A stretch of DNA of 64,000 nucleotides from Aerococcus sp. (GCA_022768285.1 JALEMJ010000004.1:62001-126000), one strand, 5' to 3'. Counted from the stretch's first letter, positions 20,833 to 29,019 are shown. Program-made: numbers and translations. Notes: a model not told the origin generated them from the sequence alone.

Positions 20833-20842
20833 ACGTGTCAAA
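20833..20842. promoter_or_regulatory. Inverted repeat upstream of the OCD-family gene
   Basis: TGACGTGTCA has perfect TGAC/GTCA arms and lies about 25 bases before the minus-strand start; a -10-like TATAAT is just upstream on the minus strand. It might be an operator; support is weak because the arms are only 4 bp. Confidence 0.25.
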
Positions 20843-20883
20843 TTATAATTTTTGCACATATTTAATTATAAGGCTTACATAAC

Positions 20884-20911
20884 AAAAAAGCTAGCAACAA
20901 CCGCTAGCTTT
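20884..20911 (-). terminator. Terminator of the manganese transporter operon
   Basis: On the minus strand AAAGCTAGC and GCTAGCTTT form a perfect 9-bp stem with a 7-base loop and a T run. It closes the operon that begins at 23588. Confidence 0.92.
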
Positions 20912-20936
20912 GATAACGTTTCAGCAATATTTGTAT

Positions 20937-21011
20937 TTATATTATTAAAAAAACGATATATGTGATCGCTACCAATGCCCAGATGATCCCATTATTGACT
21001 GAGCCCTTCAT
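20937..21011 (-). CDS. Possible 24-residue transmembrane microprotein
   Basis: An ATG inside the last codons of the manganese-binding lipoprotein gene, in another frame, opens 24 codons: MKGSVNNG followed by the hydrophobic run IIWALVAITYIVFLII, then TAA. The run is long enough for one membrane span. It lies within the operon, before the terminator. Against it: no clear ribosome binding site, so it would depend on coupling to the upstream gene, and AT-rich DNA easily encodes hydrophobic residues. Function unknown; a transporter-associated small protein is a guess. Confidence 0.3.
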   Translation of the reverse strand: MKGSVNNGIIWALVAITYIVFLII

Positions 21012-21966
21012 GAATTTTGGCGAGATTCCAGTGCATCATGCCGTAATAGGTATTGACCTCGAATTTTTCCTTGTCTTTCTGAATTTCTGGGTCGTCATCT
21101 TCAAGTGTGCCGACCGAGTCGGTGTAGATGACCGAGTAGATCGGGCGATCGGTTTCTTTGCTGACACGCTCTAAAGTGCGCGGATCGACGGACGTCTCGA
21201 CGAAGAGGGCAGGGACTTTTGAGGCGCGCACGCGATCGATGATGGTACGCATTTGGTCAGGTGTTCCCTGATCTTCAGTGTTGATTTCCCAAACGTAGGT
21301 GGCCGTTAAGCCATACACCTTAGAGAAGTATTTGAAAGCACCTTCACTCGTGACCAGCAAACGTCTGTTTTCAGGAATATCGTTGAAAGAATCTTTGTAT
21401 TCTTGATTGAGCGCATTGAGTTTCTCGATATAATTGGCGGCATTTTCGTCGTAATCTTCGGCGTGCGCTTTGTCTTTGGTTTTGAGCACATCACGAATAT
21501 TTTCAACGTATTTAATGCCGTTCGGTAGCGCGAGCCAGGCGTGTGGGTCTTCTTTTCCTTTTTGATCTTCAGACTGCAGGTAAACCGGCTTGATACCCTT
21601 TGAAGCGACGAAAGCATCCCGACCGACCTTCTTATTTGTCGTTTCGAGCAATTTATCAAACCATCCGTTACCCGTTTCGAGATGGAGGCCATTGAAGAAG
21701 ATGACATCGGATTCTTCGACCGCACGGGTATCCTCTGGGACGATTTCATGCTCGTGCGGGTCGGTACCGATAGGAACGAGGGAGTGAATATTCACATGAT
21801 CGCCCGCAACATTTTTGACCATATCAGCGAGAATCGTGTTGGTTGTGATGACATTCAGTTTGCCGTTATCGGGCATGGCTGGCTTGGCATTGCGCTGCCC
21901 ACACCCAGTCAGAACTAACAAGGTGAGTATGAGCAGTAAACTGAGTTTTTTAAGCTTTTCTTTCAT
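20992..21966 (-). CDS. psaA: Manganese-type ABC transporter substrate-binding lipoprotein (PsaA/MntC/EfaA type)
   Basis: A 324-residue cluster A-I metal-binding lipoprotein. Signal peptide with lipobox LTGC, C22 lipidated. The four metal ligands line up as H71 (DPHEHE), H142 (EDPHAWL), E208 (TSEGAF) and D283 (YTDSVG): the His-His-Glu-Asp set of manganese proteins such as PsaA, not the three-histidine set with a long His-rich loop of zinc ZnuA. It captures Mn(II) outside the membrane and passes it to the permease. Last gene of the operon, 15 bases after the permease. Iron or zinc binding cannot be excluded. Confidence 0.9.
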   Translation of the reverse strand: MKEKLKKLSLLLILTLLVLTGCGQRNAKPAMPDNGKLNVITTNTILADMVKNVAGDHVNIHSLVPIGTDPHEHEIVPEDTRAVEESDVIFFNGLHLETGNGWFDKLLETTNKKVGRDAFVASKGIKPVYLQSEDQKGKEDPHAWLALPNGIKYVENIRDVLKTKDKAHAEDYDENAANYIEKLNALNQEYKDSFNDIPENRRLLVTSEGAFKYFSKVYGLTATYVWEINTEDQGTPDQMRTIIDRVRASKVPALFVETSVDPRTLERVSKETDRPIYSVIYTDSVGTLEDDDPEIQKDKEKFEVNTYYGMMHWNLAKIHEGLSQ

Positions 21967-21981
21967 CTGCGTCTCCTTTCC

Positions 21982-22845
21982 TTACGAGGCATGCGCGCGA
22001 CGTGCCCGCAACTTCGTAAAGATGAGGCCTTTCTTCGGTGAGAAGAGAAAACTGATCATGAAGAAGAGTGCAAGGGTGAGGACGATCGCTGCCCCGGACG
22101 CTAGGTTGAACGAATAGCTGAAGAACAGACCGACAATGGAGGCTAGTGTGCTTGCAATAATCGATAAATAGATCATGTGGCTGAGGCGATCGGTCCACAG
22201 ATAGGCGGTGGCGGCAGGTGTAATCAGCATAGCCACGACTAGAATCGTTCCAACTGATGTGAGTGAAACAACGGCGACGAGCGTCAGCATCAGGATCAAT
22301 GCGTAATCAAAGAAACGGACATTGAGGCCGAATGAGCGGGCCACTGTCGGATCAAAAACGGTAATCTTGAGTTCTTTATAGAACAGTAGGACGAAGATCA
22401 ATACGCCGAGGCCAACAATTGCGGTAAGCCAGACATCAGATTCACGTACGGCGAGTACATTACCGAACAAGATATGGTAGAGGTTCGTCGCGCTGTTGGC
22501 AAAACCGATGAGAATGACTCCGAGTGCGAAGAAAGCACTGAAGACGATGCCGATTGCCGCATCATTTTTAATTTTGCTGTGTTCAGAAATGATATTAATC
22601 AGTACGGCGGTGAGCAGGCCGAAGAAAGTGGCGCCGATGGTATAGTGCACGTTAAAAATATAGGCGAGTGCGACGCCGGGAAGTACGGCGTGCGAAATGG
22701 CATCGCCGAGCAGTGACAAGCCGTGCAGAATGACGAACGGCCCGATAATCCCGACAATCACGCCAATGATTAGGGATGTAATGAGGCCTAGCCGTAAAAA
22801 CTGATACTGGCCGAGCCCATCGATAAATGCATAGATGTAGTCCAA
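21982..22845 (-). CDS. psaC: Manganese ABC transporter permease
   Basis: A 287-residue ABC-3 family permease with about eight membrane helices, including HGLSLLGDAISHAVLPGVAL near residues 40-60, the conserved start of this family, and VGTILVVAMLITPAATAYLW near 200. Works as a dimer with the ATPase encoded 20 bases upstream and the lipoprotein downstream. The C-terminal tail is short and basic. Confidence 0.92.
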   Translation of the reverse strand: MDYIYAFIDGLGQYQFLRLGLITSLIIGVIVGIIGPFVILHGLSLLGDAISHAVLPGVALAYIFNVHYTIGATFFGLLTAVLINIISEHSKIKNDAAIGIVFSAFFALGVILIGFANSATNLYHILFGNVLAVRESDVWLTAIVGLGVLIFVLLFYKELKITVFDPTVARSFGLNVRFFDYALILMLTLVAVVSLTSVGTILVVAMLITPAATAYLWTDRLSHMIYLSIIASTLASIVGLFFSYSFNLASGAAIVLTLALFFMISFLFSPKKGLIFTKLRARRAHAS

Positions 22846-22865
22846 ATGCGTTTCCTCCTTAATTG

Positions 22866-23588
22866 TTAAGCTAAATCAGCAAAACCATCGCCGTATGCTT
22901 CACGGAGTGTTTCCTTAGTGAATACGTCATCAACCGGTCCAGCGGCGATTAATTGATGGTGCAGCACGATGAGATCATCGAAATAGGCGGTGACCTTACT
23001 GAGATCGTGGTGGACAATCACGATGGTTTTACCTTTTGCTTTGAGGTCTTTGAGCAAATCAACGATGATGTTCTCACTCACGATATCGATACCGACGAAC
23101 GGTTCATCGAGAAAAATCCAGTCAGCATCCTGTGCTAACACGCGTGCAATCAGCACACGCTGCAGCTGACCGCCGGAGAGTTGGCTCACTTGGCGGTGCA
23201 CAAAATCGGTCATGTTTACCGCTTCGAGCGCATCCAAGGCGAGCTGTTTTTCGTGCTTTCTCGGTCGCTTGATGAGGCCGAGCTGGGGATAGGTACCCAA
23301 TAGCACGGAACCGAGGACATCGATGGGGAAATCTAATGCCATCGAGGCGCGCTGTTCAACGTAGCCAATTTTCGGTCGTACCGCTTTGATCGGCTGCCCA
23401 TCAAAAGTGACCTCGCCATTGTGATGGATGAGATCGAGAATACTTTTTAAAAAGGTTGATTTGCCTGCACCATTCGGACCGATAATACCGATTGTGCGGC
23501 CTTTGTGAATATCGACCGACACATCTTCTAGGGCCACATTTCCCTGGTAGGCGGTGGTCAGATGGGAGACTTGAATACTAGTCGTCAT
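22866..23588 (-). CDS. psaB: Manganese ABC transporter ATP-binding protein
   Basis: A 240-residue ABC ATPase: Walker A GPNGAGKSTFLK (residues 36-47), Q-loop GYVEQR, signature LSGGQLQRV, Walker B WIFLDEPFVGID and switch IVHHD. First gene of the minus-strand operon ATPase-permease-lipoprotein, the same order as psaBCA and efaCBA. An AGGAGG site lies 11 bases from the ATG, somewhat long. A DtxR-type inverted repeat lies ~30 bases upstream. Confidence 0.92.
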   Translation of the reverse strand: MTTSIQVSHLTTAYQGNVALEDVSVDIHKGRTIGIIGPNGAGKSTFLKSILDLIHHNGEVTFDGQPIKAVRPKIGYVEQRASMALDFPIDVLGSVLLGTYPQLGLIKRPRKHEKQLALDALEAVNMTDFVHRQVSQLSGGQLQRVLIARVLAQDADWIFLDEPFVGIDIVSENIIVDLLKDLKAKGKTIVIVHHDLSKVTAYFDDLIVLHHQLIAAGPVDDVFTKETLREAYGDGFADLA

Positions 23589-23616
23589 AAGGCATAAGTC
23601 CTCCTAAAACTCTTAA

Positions 23617-23632
23617 TTTAGGTTACCCTAAA
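23617..23632. promoter_or_regulatory. DtxR/MntR-family-like operator
   Basis: TTTAGGTTACCCTAAA is an inverted repeat with 7 of 8 positions symmetric and TTAGG/CCTAA-type arms typical of DtxR-family metal repressors. It lies downstream of the predicted -10 and upstream of the transporter ribosome binding site, so a bound repressor would block transcription. Confidence 0.65.
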
Positions 23633-23646
23633 ATTATGTCACGTTC

Positions 23647-23675
23647 AGTGTATCAGCGATAGTTATAATAATCAA
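23647..23675 (-). promoter_or_regulatory. Promoter of the manganese transporter operon
   Basis: On the minus strand TTGATT, 17 bp, TACACT preceded by TGA (extended -10). The start site would fall just before the DtxR-like box. Confidence 0.6.
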
Positions 23676-23746
23676 GCGCACTAACCCAAAAAATTAAACG
23701 TTATCAGAATTTCTACCGCTATCGATCGCTATGGCGCGGTGGTATT

Positions 23747-23755
23747 TGCTATAAT
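23747..23755 (+). promoter_or_regulatory. Extended -10 promoter of the barnase gene
   Basis: TGCTATAAT, a perfect extended -10, 31 bases before the barnase ATG. No good -35. Confidence 0.65.
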
Positions 23756-23785
23756 GGAACAGAAATATGCAGAGGGGGAAGGGAA

Positions 23786-24319
23786 ATGAATCCGGAGAAT
23801 CATCCATCGAATCGCTTGCGCCAGTTTGGACGTGTGTTTATGGTCTTTGTTATCGCATTAGTCGTACTCTTTTTCGGCCGCGATGAGCTATTCAATCCGA
23901 GTACTCCTGGCGCGCAGGACAATACCGAACTGGTCGACGGACTGACGGATACCGAGCAGAAAAAGCTCAAACACGCCTATGATCATGTTAAAGAATCACA
24001 GGCTTACAGTAATGAATACGATGTCGCCGCCTACCTGCACAAATTTGATGAATTACCGCCTAACTACATTACGAAAGACCAGGCAGAACAGGCGGGCTGG
24101 ATTGCTGAAGAAGGCAATTTGTGGGATGTCACCGATAAGAAGAGTATCGGTGGTGATCACTTTGGGAACTTTGAAGGCAATTTACCGCCGAACAAGTACC
24201 GCGAAGCAGATGTGAATTACCACGGTGGTACGCGCAATGGCGAGCGTATCGTCTATTCAGAAGACGGGGATATTTTCTATACTGAGAATCATTATCAGAC
24301 ATTTAAGCATTTTTATTGA
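23786..24319 (+). CDS. Barnase-family ribonuclease with N-terminal membrane anchor
   Basis: A 177-residue protein. Residues 17-30 are a hydrophobic signal or anchor segment after a basic start; residues ~76-177 match barnase closely. Catalytic residues map as K97 (barnase K27), E140 (E73, in YREADVNY), R150 (R83), R154 (R87) and H169 (H102, in NHYQTF), so an active guanyl-preferring RNase is expected. Barnases are secreted and kill if left in the cytoplasm. Instead of a clear cleavage site there is a ~40-residue linker, so it may remain anchored outside. The inhibitor gene follows after 27 bases. Confidence 0.92.
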   Translation: MNPENHPSNRLRQFGRVFMVFVIALVVLFFGRDELFNPSTPGAQDNTELVDGLTDTEQKKLKHAYDHVKESQAYSNEYDVAAYLHKFDELPPNYITKDQAEQAGWIAEEGNLWDVTDKKSIGGDHFGNFEGNLPPNKYREADVNYHGGTRNGERIVYSEDGDIFYTENHYQTFKHFY

Positions 24320-24346
24320 GCGAATAGCTAATGGGAGGTGGCGTGT

Positions 24347-24625
24347 ATGAGTGAACAGCGCGATATCATTGTCGATGGGAAAAGGATTGCGACAATGGCC
24401 GATTTTCATCACGTGTTCATGCGCGTACTCGATGTGCCGTCGAGTTACGGGGAGAACCTCGACGCGTTCTATGACGTCCTGACGAGTATCAGTCAGCCGA
24501 CCACGATTCGTGTACAACATATCGCACAATTGCGTGCGCATTTAGGCGTCGAGCGAGTAGCAACGATTCAACGCCTCTTTCAGATGGCTGCTGACACAAA
24601 CGCTGCGGTAACGATCGTGTGGTGA
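24347..24625 (+). CDS. Barstar-family ribonuclease inhibitor
   Basis: A 92-residue barstar homologue. The inhibitory helix is clear: YGENLDAFYD (residues 34-43) matches barstar YGENLDALWD, with D39 and D43 in the positions of barstar D35 and D39, the latter contacting the RNase active site. The start ATG at 24347 is set by GGGAGGTG 8 bases upstream; in-frame GTG 9 bases earlier overlaps that site. It would neutralise the RNase before export. The next gene begins 4 bases after its stop. Confidence 0.9.
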   Translation: MSEQRDIIVDGKRIATMADFHHVFMRVLDVPSSYGENLDAFYDVLTSISQPTTIRVQHIAQLRAHLGVERVATIQRLFQMAADTNAAVTIVW

Positions 24626-24629
24626 TGAG

Positions 24630-25442
24630 ATGGCAGAACAAACCGATTTAATCCTTCAATACCGTAGCGCACGGCACAACCGTACGGAACAACTAGCTGT
24701 CATGCGTGCAGGGACGCAGTTAATCAATATTTTCTTCGCCAAAGGATTGACGGCCCCCGGAACGGTCGATCCGACCAGGAATCAGATTCATTTTATTTTT
24801 GCGCACAGTGCGCCGGCTTTTTTAGCGTATCGCTTCTTCCAGCAGTTACTGACACCGTTTGATATAGCTGGCGGTATCGGCACATCGCTAGAAGCAGCAC
24901 AGGAAGCACTAAATGATACGGTTAAATCGGAACAATTGTTGGTACTTTTTAACAGCGAATTGGTGGAGGATGCCTTAGTCAATACCGTGCTCAGAACGTG
25001 GGGGCGCGTTAAGTGCGCACAGACCATTACGCAGCAGGCGATGAGCTTTGCTTATGAGGCGCATGTACCGCTCTATCTCCCGTATGCGATGCAGCCGATT
25101 GCCTGGCCGAAACGCGATTTGAATAAAATTCAAACGCTCAAGCAACACACATTGGCAGCAGAGGATGAAGCGGTCGAGTTGGCGTTTTTCGATTTTGAAC
25201 AGATGACGACGTCTAAATGGCTGCCTTTAGCCGAACAATGGGATGAAACGCAACTTTACATCCCAGATTTAATGGTCAAGGGCTATGCATCGACGCTCTC
25301 GCGCATGATGGGTACGACCCGCCAGAATATTGATTACCATCTGCACCACGGCGATATCGGCTGGGAGCGGACATTAGCCGCAACGATTGTTTGGCAGTTA
25401 ACGCGCGAAGAACAGGTACGCACGGATGACACAGAGGAATAG
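24630..25442 (+). CDS. Unknown protein with C-terminal helix-turn-helix
   Basis: A 270-residue soluble protein. The C-terminal ~45 residues (ASTLSRMMGTTRQNIDYHLH) look like a helix-turn-helix. A central DIAGGIGTSLEAAQEALND recalls the cyclase-like fold of SatD-family proteins, which also end in a helix-turn-helix, but similarity is too weak for a name. No enzyme motif seen. It starts 4 bases after the barstar stop with a weak GGTGA site, so it is probably coupled to it. Its stop overlaps the ribosome binding site of the next gene. Possibly a DNA-binding regulator (inference). Confidence 0.6.
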   Translation: MAEQTDLILQYRSARHNRTEQLAVMRAGTQLINIFFAKGLTAPGTVDPTRNQIHFIFAHSAPAFLAYRFFQQLLTPFDIAGGIGTSLEAAQEALNDTVKSEQLLVLFNSELVEDALVNTVLRTWGRVKCAQTITQQAMSFAYEAHVPLYLPYAMQPIAWPKRDLNKIQTLKQHTLAAEDEAVELAFFDFEQMTTSKWLPLAEQWDETQLYIPDLMVKGYASTLSRMMGTTRQNIDYHLHHGDIGWERTLAATIVWQLTREEQVRTDDTEE

Positions 25443-25452
25443 GAGGTACGCG

Positions 25453-26733
25453 ATGCGCTATCGCAGTTCACAGGATGTACATACCATCTATCAAAAGGCC
25501 AATAAACGACTTAAAAAGCAGCGACTCGCGTTCTGTGTGATGTTGTTGTGGCAGACACTACTACTGGTCGCAATGATCGGTATACCCCTGGGCTTGCTTT
25601 GGTACTGGCACCTCCTACCACCGCGTGTTGCGCTAGTGCCGCTCGTTCTAGGCGCAACCACGCAATTACCAATTTATTTGATGGACTGGTTTAACGTATT
25701 TGCACCTTGGCAGATCGGCGTGCTCGGCATTGTCTGGCTGGTGCTGACGCTCCTCTTTGTATTCGGACGCACGCTTACGGGATACGGTTATTGGCTGAAA
25801 CTCATGGATCAAAAGGCAGATGAACGGGTTGAACCACTGGACGTATTGAAACATCGCCCGATTCGCCATTTTCTCGTTGGATGGACGAAGAACCTTGCGG
25901 CCGTAGTCGCACTTATTGTATGGAGCGTCGCCTGCCTCTTCATCGGTGTATACAGCTATGCATGGCTGTTGACCATTCTGCGTACCGGGATGAATACCGT
26001 CATGCGCGTCGCTTTTCTGAGCGGTGTGGCGATTATTTTTATCGGCAGTCTGGTACTCATCGCGTGGGGGCTGCTCTGGCTCTATCTCGGGATGAAATGG
26101 GTGACGCTGCCGCTGAGTGATGCACCAGAAATGGTAGTCCACCGCGCGTATGCGATCAGCTGGCAGTTGATGAAGAATAACCGCCGCCTGTTCGTCAAAC
26201 TCAAACTCCGCCACTATTTGCCGCCACTAGTCGTAGGTATTGCGCTGAGCCTTATTGCGATGTTAGTCGATTGGCGTCGAGTACCGTATGCACCGCTTGT
26301 GATGGGAATTATTGGCGTACTCTTCATTCTGTGGACCTGGTATACATGGGGGAAGAGTCAACTGACGGAAGTTTTGCTGTATCGAGAGCAGACCGAGCAG
26401 TACGCGCGCCGTTTGAATGACCGTTATCCGGACTTTCATGCGCGGCCGAAACCTGGCCTCGCACAGCGCTATCGGACGGACAAGCATCCAACCTTTTCAC
26501 CGAAAGCCGTTCGTGTCAGCTTACCGGCAGACAGTCCTGCAGCAACTGACTCAACACCAACGTATCGTCCAAAACATCGCTATCAGATGACGAGCGAGGA
26601 TACTATGACGGATACTGCTGCTTCGGATGAGATTCCGGATCCCGGTTATCGCCTCAATAAGGATCAACTGGAGAAGCCGATTGCTGCGCGTGACATTTTC
26701 GATGAGCACGCGCATAATAAGAAACATCAATGA
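25453..26733 (+). CDS. Integral membrane protein, DUF975-like, with long polar tail
   Basis: A 426-residue protein starting at ATG 25453 behind AGGAGG. About six membrane helices are predicted near residues 27-50, 87-105, 145-170, 188-212, 256-272 and 280-298. RAYAISWQLMKNNRRLFVKL (231-250) recalls the motif of DUF975 multipass proteins; this is a weak assignment. Residues 300-426 are polar, proline- and charge-rich and probably cytoplasmic and disordered. Function unknown. It is flanked by small unknown genes in one plus-strand run from the barnase gene. Confidence 0.6.
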   Translation: MRYRSSQDVHTIYQKANKRLKKQRLAFCVMLLWQTLLLVAMIGIPLGLLWYWHLLPPRVALVPLVLGATTQLPIYLMDWFNVFAPWQIGVLGIVWLVLTLLFVFGRTLTGYGYWLKLMDQKADERVEPLDVLKHRPIRHFLVGWTKNLAAVVALIVWSVACLFIGVYSYAWLLTILRTGMNTVMRVAFLSGVAIIFIGSLVLIAWGLLWLYLGMKWVTLPLSDAPEMVVHRAYAISWQLMKNNRRLFVKLKLRHYLPPLVVGIALSLIAMLVDWRRVPYAPLVMGIIGVLFILWTWYTWGKSQLTEVLLYREQTEQYARRLNDRYPDFHARPKPGLAQRYRTDKHPTFSPKAVRVSLPADSPAATDSTPTYRPKHRYQMTSEDTMTDTAASDEIPDPGYRLNKDQLEKPIAARDIFDEHAHNKKHQ

Positions 26734-26751
26734 CAGAGAGGAGCCGTTGGA

Positions 26752-26973
26752 ATGGCAGACGAAGAAAAGAAACCGTATCATCCATATGGGTACAATACGC
26801 CGGATAAGACGAATTTCAGTGAAACAGAAGAAGCTGAAGAAGTCATTGTGAGCGCGGATGATGCTCAACAGAGTGACTATAAAGATTCACGCGTTAAACC
26901 CGAAGATTTCGATAAAGCAAAAGAACAGCTCGAACGCGGGAAAAAGATTGAAGAAGAAAAAGAAGATAAATAG
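26752..26973 (+). CDS. Small highly charged protein of unknown function
   Basis: A 73-residue protein, acidic overall with a lysine/glutamate-rich C-terminus (KAKEQLERGKKIEEEKEDK) that may form a helix. No membrane segment or signal. A GAGAGGAG site precedes the ATG and it lies 18 bases after the membrane protein gene, before a shared terminator, so it is probably the last gene of that run. The family was not recognised. Confidence 0.6.
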   Translation: MADEEKKPYHPYGYNTPDKTNFSETEEAEEVIVSADDAQQSDYKDSRVKPEDFDKAKEQLERGKKIEEEKEDK

Positions 26974-26988
26974 TATTTAGTGCGAAAT

Positions 26989-27023
26989 AAAAGGGAGACT
27001 TCATTTGCGAAGCCTCCCTTTTT
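26989..27023. terminator. Bidirectional terminator between the small acidic gene and uvrC
   Basis: A 12-bp stem (one mismatch), AAGGGAGACTTC against GAAGCCTCCCTT, flanked by A and T runs so it works on both strands for the converging genes. Confidence 0.9.
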
Positions 27024-27028
27024 AATGA

Positions 27029-28861
27029 TTATTGTGCGTCGTTCGTTGGTTCAGTATCGTGTTGGTACGGGTTATCCTTCTGCCCTTCCCACGCAGCTTG
27101 GTGGATGGCCAGCGCAGTTTTTTCGGGAATACCGAGCGCACGGATATCGTCAACATCTGCCTCGCGCAGATTTTTGATGGTTTTGAAATGACGCATGACT
27201 TTCGTGCGCGTTTTTTCGCCGACACCTTTGATATTGTCCAACCGTGACACAAAAGAATGTTTACTGCGGACTTGGCGATGGAACGTGTTGGCCCAGCGAT
27301 CGACTTCGATCTGAATACGCTGGACGAGATGGAACGCCTGACTCTCAGGCGAGAGCGGCACACGTTTTAGCGGATCCCCGGCGACGAGATGGTTGGTTTG
27401 GTGTTTATCATCTTTGACCATGCCGATAACTGGCAGCCAATCGATACCGAGCTGATTCTCCAAGACATCGCGCGCCGCATTGACTTCGATCGCGCCCCCA
27501 TCCATAAAGATGGCATCCGGGAATGGCGCATCTTCGCGGAGCAGGCGCGAGTAGCGTCTGAAGATGACTTCGCGCGTCGTTTCGGCTTCGTTCGCGCCTT
27601 CGACAGTTTTGATTTTATACTTGCGGTATTTCTTTTTGTTCGGTTTACCATCCTCATAGACGACCATACCGGATACTGGGTTCGTTCCTTGGATATTCGA
27701 ATGGTCGAAGCTCTCGATGACGTGTAGGCTCGGCAGGCGGAGGACATCGGCGAGTTCTTGTGCGGCACCGCGCGTTTTTTCGTCATTCATGCGCAGCAGT
27801 TTGAATTTTTGTTCGTGAGCGATACGGGCGTTGTCTGTCGCCATATCGAGCATTTTCTTTTTATCGCCGCGCTTCGGTGTTTTTACACTGATACCGAGTG
27901 TCTCACTCAACAGTTCTGTATCGATTCCTTCAGGCACAAGGATTTCCTTCGGGAGGGTGTGGTTCTTCTCTTGATAGTACTGCACGATAAACGAGGTCAG
28001 CTCGTCAGTCGGCTCACCGTAGCAGGCGAAGAGGCTGGAATCACGTTTGATAACCGTGAACTGGCGCAACATGAATACTTGGATACTGATCCACTCGCGG
28101 TCCATGTAGAACGCGAATACATCGCGGTTGTTGTACTGCTTACTCATAATGCTCTGCGGTTCTACGGTCTGTTCGATGTATTTAATTTGATCGCGGTACT
28201 GCGCGGCACGTTCATAGGCCATCTCTTCAGAGGCTTTGGCCATCTTTTTATGCAGGTCATCTTTAATCGTCTTGACATCGCCGTTCAAAAAGCGCGTGAT
28301 ATTCGCAATCTGTTTCTCATATGTTTCTTTGGAGATGGGATGATCGCAGCAACCGATGCACTGTCCGAGGTGGTAGTAGAAACAGGCGCGCTTCTCGTTT
28401 TTGCTGCATTTGCGCAACGGATATGTTTTTTGCAGGAGATCGCGGGTTGCTGATGCGGCGTAAACGTCCGGATAGGGCCCAAAGTACTTGCCACCATCAT
28501 CCTTAATTTCAGAGGTAATCACGAGCTGTGGATCGCGCTCATTGGTGATTTTTAAGTACGGATACATCGTGCCGTATTTCAACTGAATATTGTAGTGCGG
28601 CTTGTATTTGCGAATGAGATTGATTTCAAGCAACAGACATTCTTTATTTGAATTCGTCACAATAAATTCAAAATCAGCAATTTCCGATACCAATTGCGCT
28701 GTTTTACCGGTGTGCGAGCTCTTGAAGTAAGAGCGCACTCGGTTTTTGAGATTTTTAGCTTTCCCGATGTAGATGATGCGTTGATGGTCATCTTTCATGA
28801 TGTAACAGCCGGGACGATCGGGTAAAATTTTGAGCTTATTTTCGATGAGTTGATTAGCCAA
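27029..28861 (-). CDS. uvrC: Excinuclease ABC subunit C
   Basis: UvrC (610 residues) makes both incisions in nucleotide excision repair together with UvrB. Domains in order: GIY-YIG nuclease (GCYIMKD ... IYIGKAKNLKNRVRSYF, residues 18-45), cysteine-rich region (CSKNEKRACFYYHLGQCIGC), UVR domain binding UvrB (IKDDLHKKMAKASEEMAYERAA region), RNase H-like 5' nuclease domain (HVIESFDHSNIQGTNPVSGM; FMDGG) and C-terminal helix-hairpin-helix pair (LDNIKGVGEKTRTKVMRHF). It has a strong AAGGAG site. It stands alone on the minus strand. Confidence 0.97.
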   Translation of the reverse strand: MANQLIENKLKILPDRPGCYIMKDDHQRIIYIGKAKNLKNRVRSYFKSSHTGKTAQLVSEIADFEFIVTNSNKECLLLEINLIRKYKPHYNIQLKYGTMYPYLKITNERDPQLVITSEIKDDGGKYFGPYPDVYAASATRDLLQKTYPLRKCSKNEKRACFYYHLGQCIGCCDHPISKETYEKQIANITRFLNGDVKTIKDDLHKKMAKASEEMAYERAAQYRDQIKYIEQTVEPQSIMSKQYNNRDVFAFYMDREWISIQVFMLRQFTVIKRDSSLFACYGEPTDELTSFIVQYYQEKNHTLPKEILVPEGIDTELLSETLGISVKTPKRGDKKKMLDMATDNARIAHEQKFKLLRMNDEKTRGAAQELADVLRLPSLHVIESFDHSNIQGTNPVSGMVVYEDGKPNKKKYRKYKIKTVEGANEAETTREVIFRRYSRLLREDAPFPDAIFMDGGAIEVNAARDVLENQLGIDWLPVIGMVKDDKHQTNHLVAGDPLKRVPLSPESQAFHLVQRIQIEVDRWANTFHRQVRSKHSFVSRLDNIKGVGEKTRTKVMRHFKTIKNLREADVDDIRALGIPEKTALAIHQAAWEGQKDNPYQHDTEPTNDAQ

Positions 28862-28902
28862 ACTCAGCGTCTCCTTTCTACATGTTTTCTATCCATCCGT
28901 TC

Positions 28903-28911
28903 ATTGTAGCA
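28903..28911 (-). promoter_or_regulatory. Extended -10 promoter for uvrC
   Basis: On the minus strand TGCTACAAT, an extended -10, 42 bases before the uvrC start; no consensus -35. No LexA-like box was noticed. Confidence 0.55.
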
Positions 28912-28979
28912 AGAATAAAATAAGAACGCACGTTTGCCCACTTCTTTTGAACGGTTCGGGTGAGCATGTGGTGAAATTA

Positions 28980-28988
28980 TGATAGAAT
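28980..28988 (+). promoter_or_regulatory. Extended -10 promoter of the phosphoesterase-like gene and glmU
   Basis: TGATAGAAT, 31 bases before the gene start; the same TATGATAGAAT string precedes prs at 31435. Confidence 0.55.
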
Positions 28989-29019
28989 AACGATGATTAA
29001 CAATATTAGGAGGGACAAC

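Noticed and set aside
20992..21966. Assignment of the lipoprotein as zinc-specific ZnuA
   Set aside because: Ligands are His-His-Glu-Asp and there is no long His-rich loop, which favours manganese.
25666..26214. 182-codon open frame opposite the membrane protein gene
   Set aside because: Shadow of a hydrophobic coding region; the plus-strand gene has AGGAGG and plausible membrane helices.
27758..28453. 231-codon open frame on the plus strand opposite uvrC
   Set aside because: It mirrors uvrC codons, has no ribosome binding site and no recognisable motif; uvrC itself is certain.
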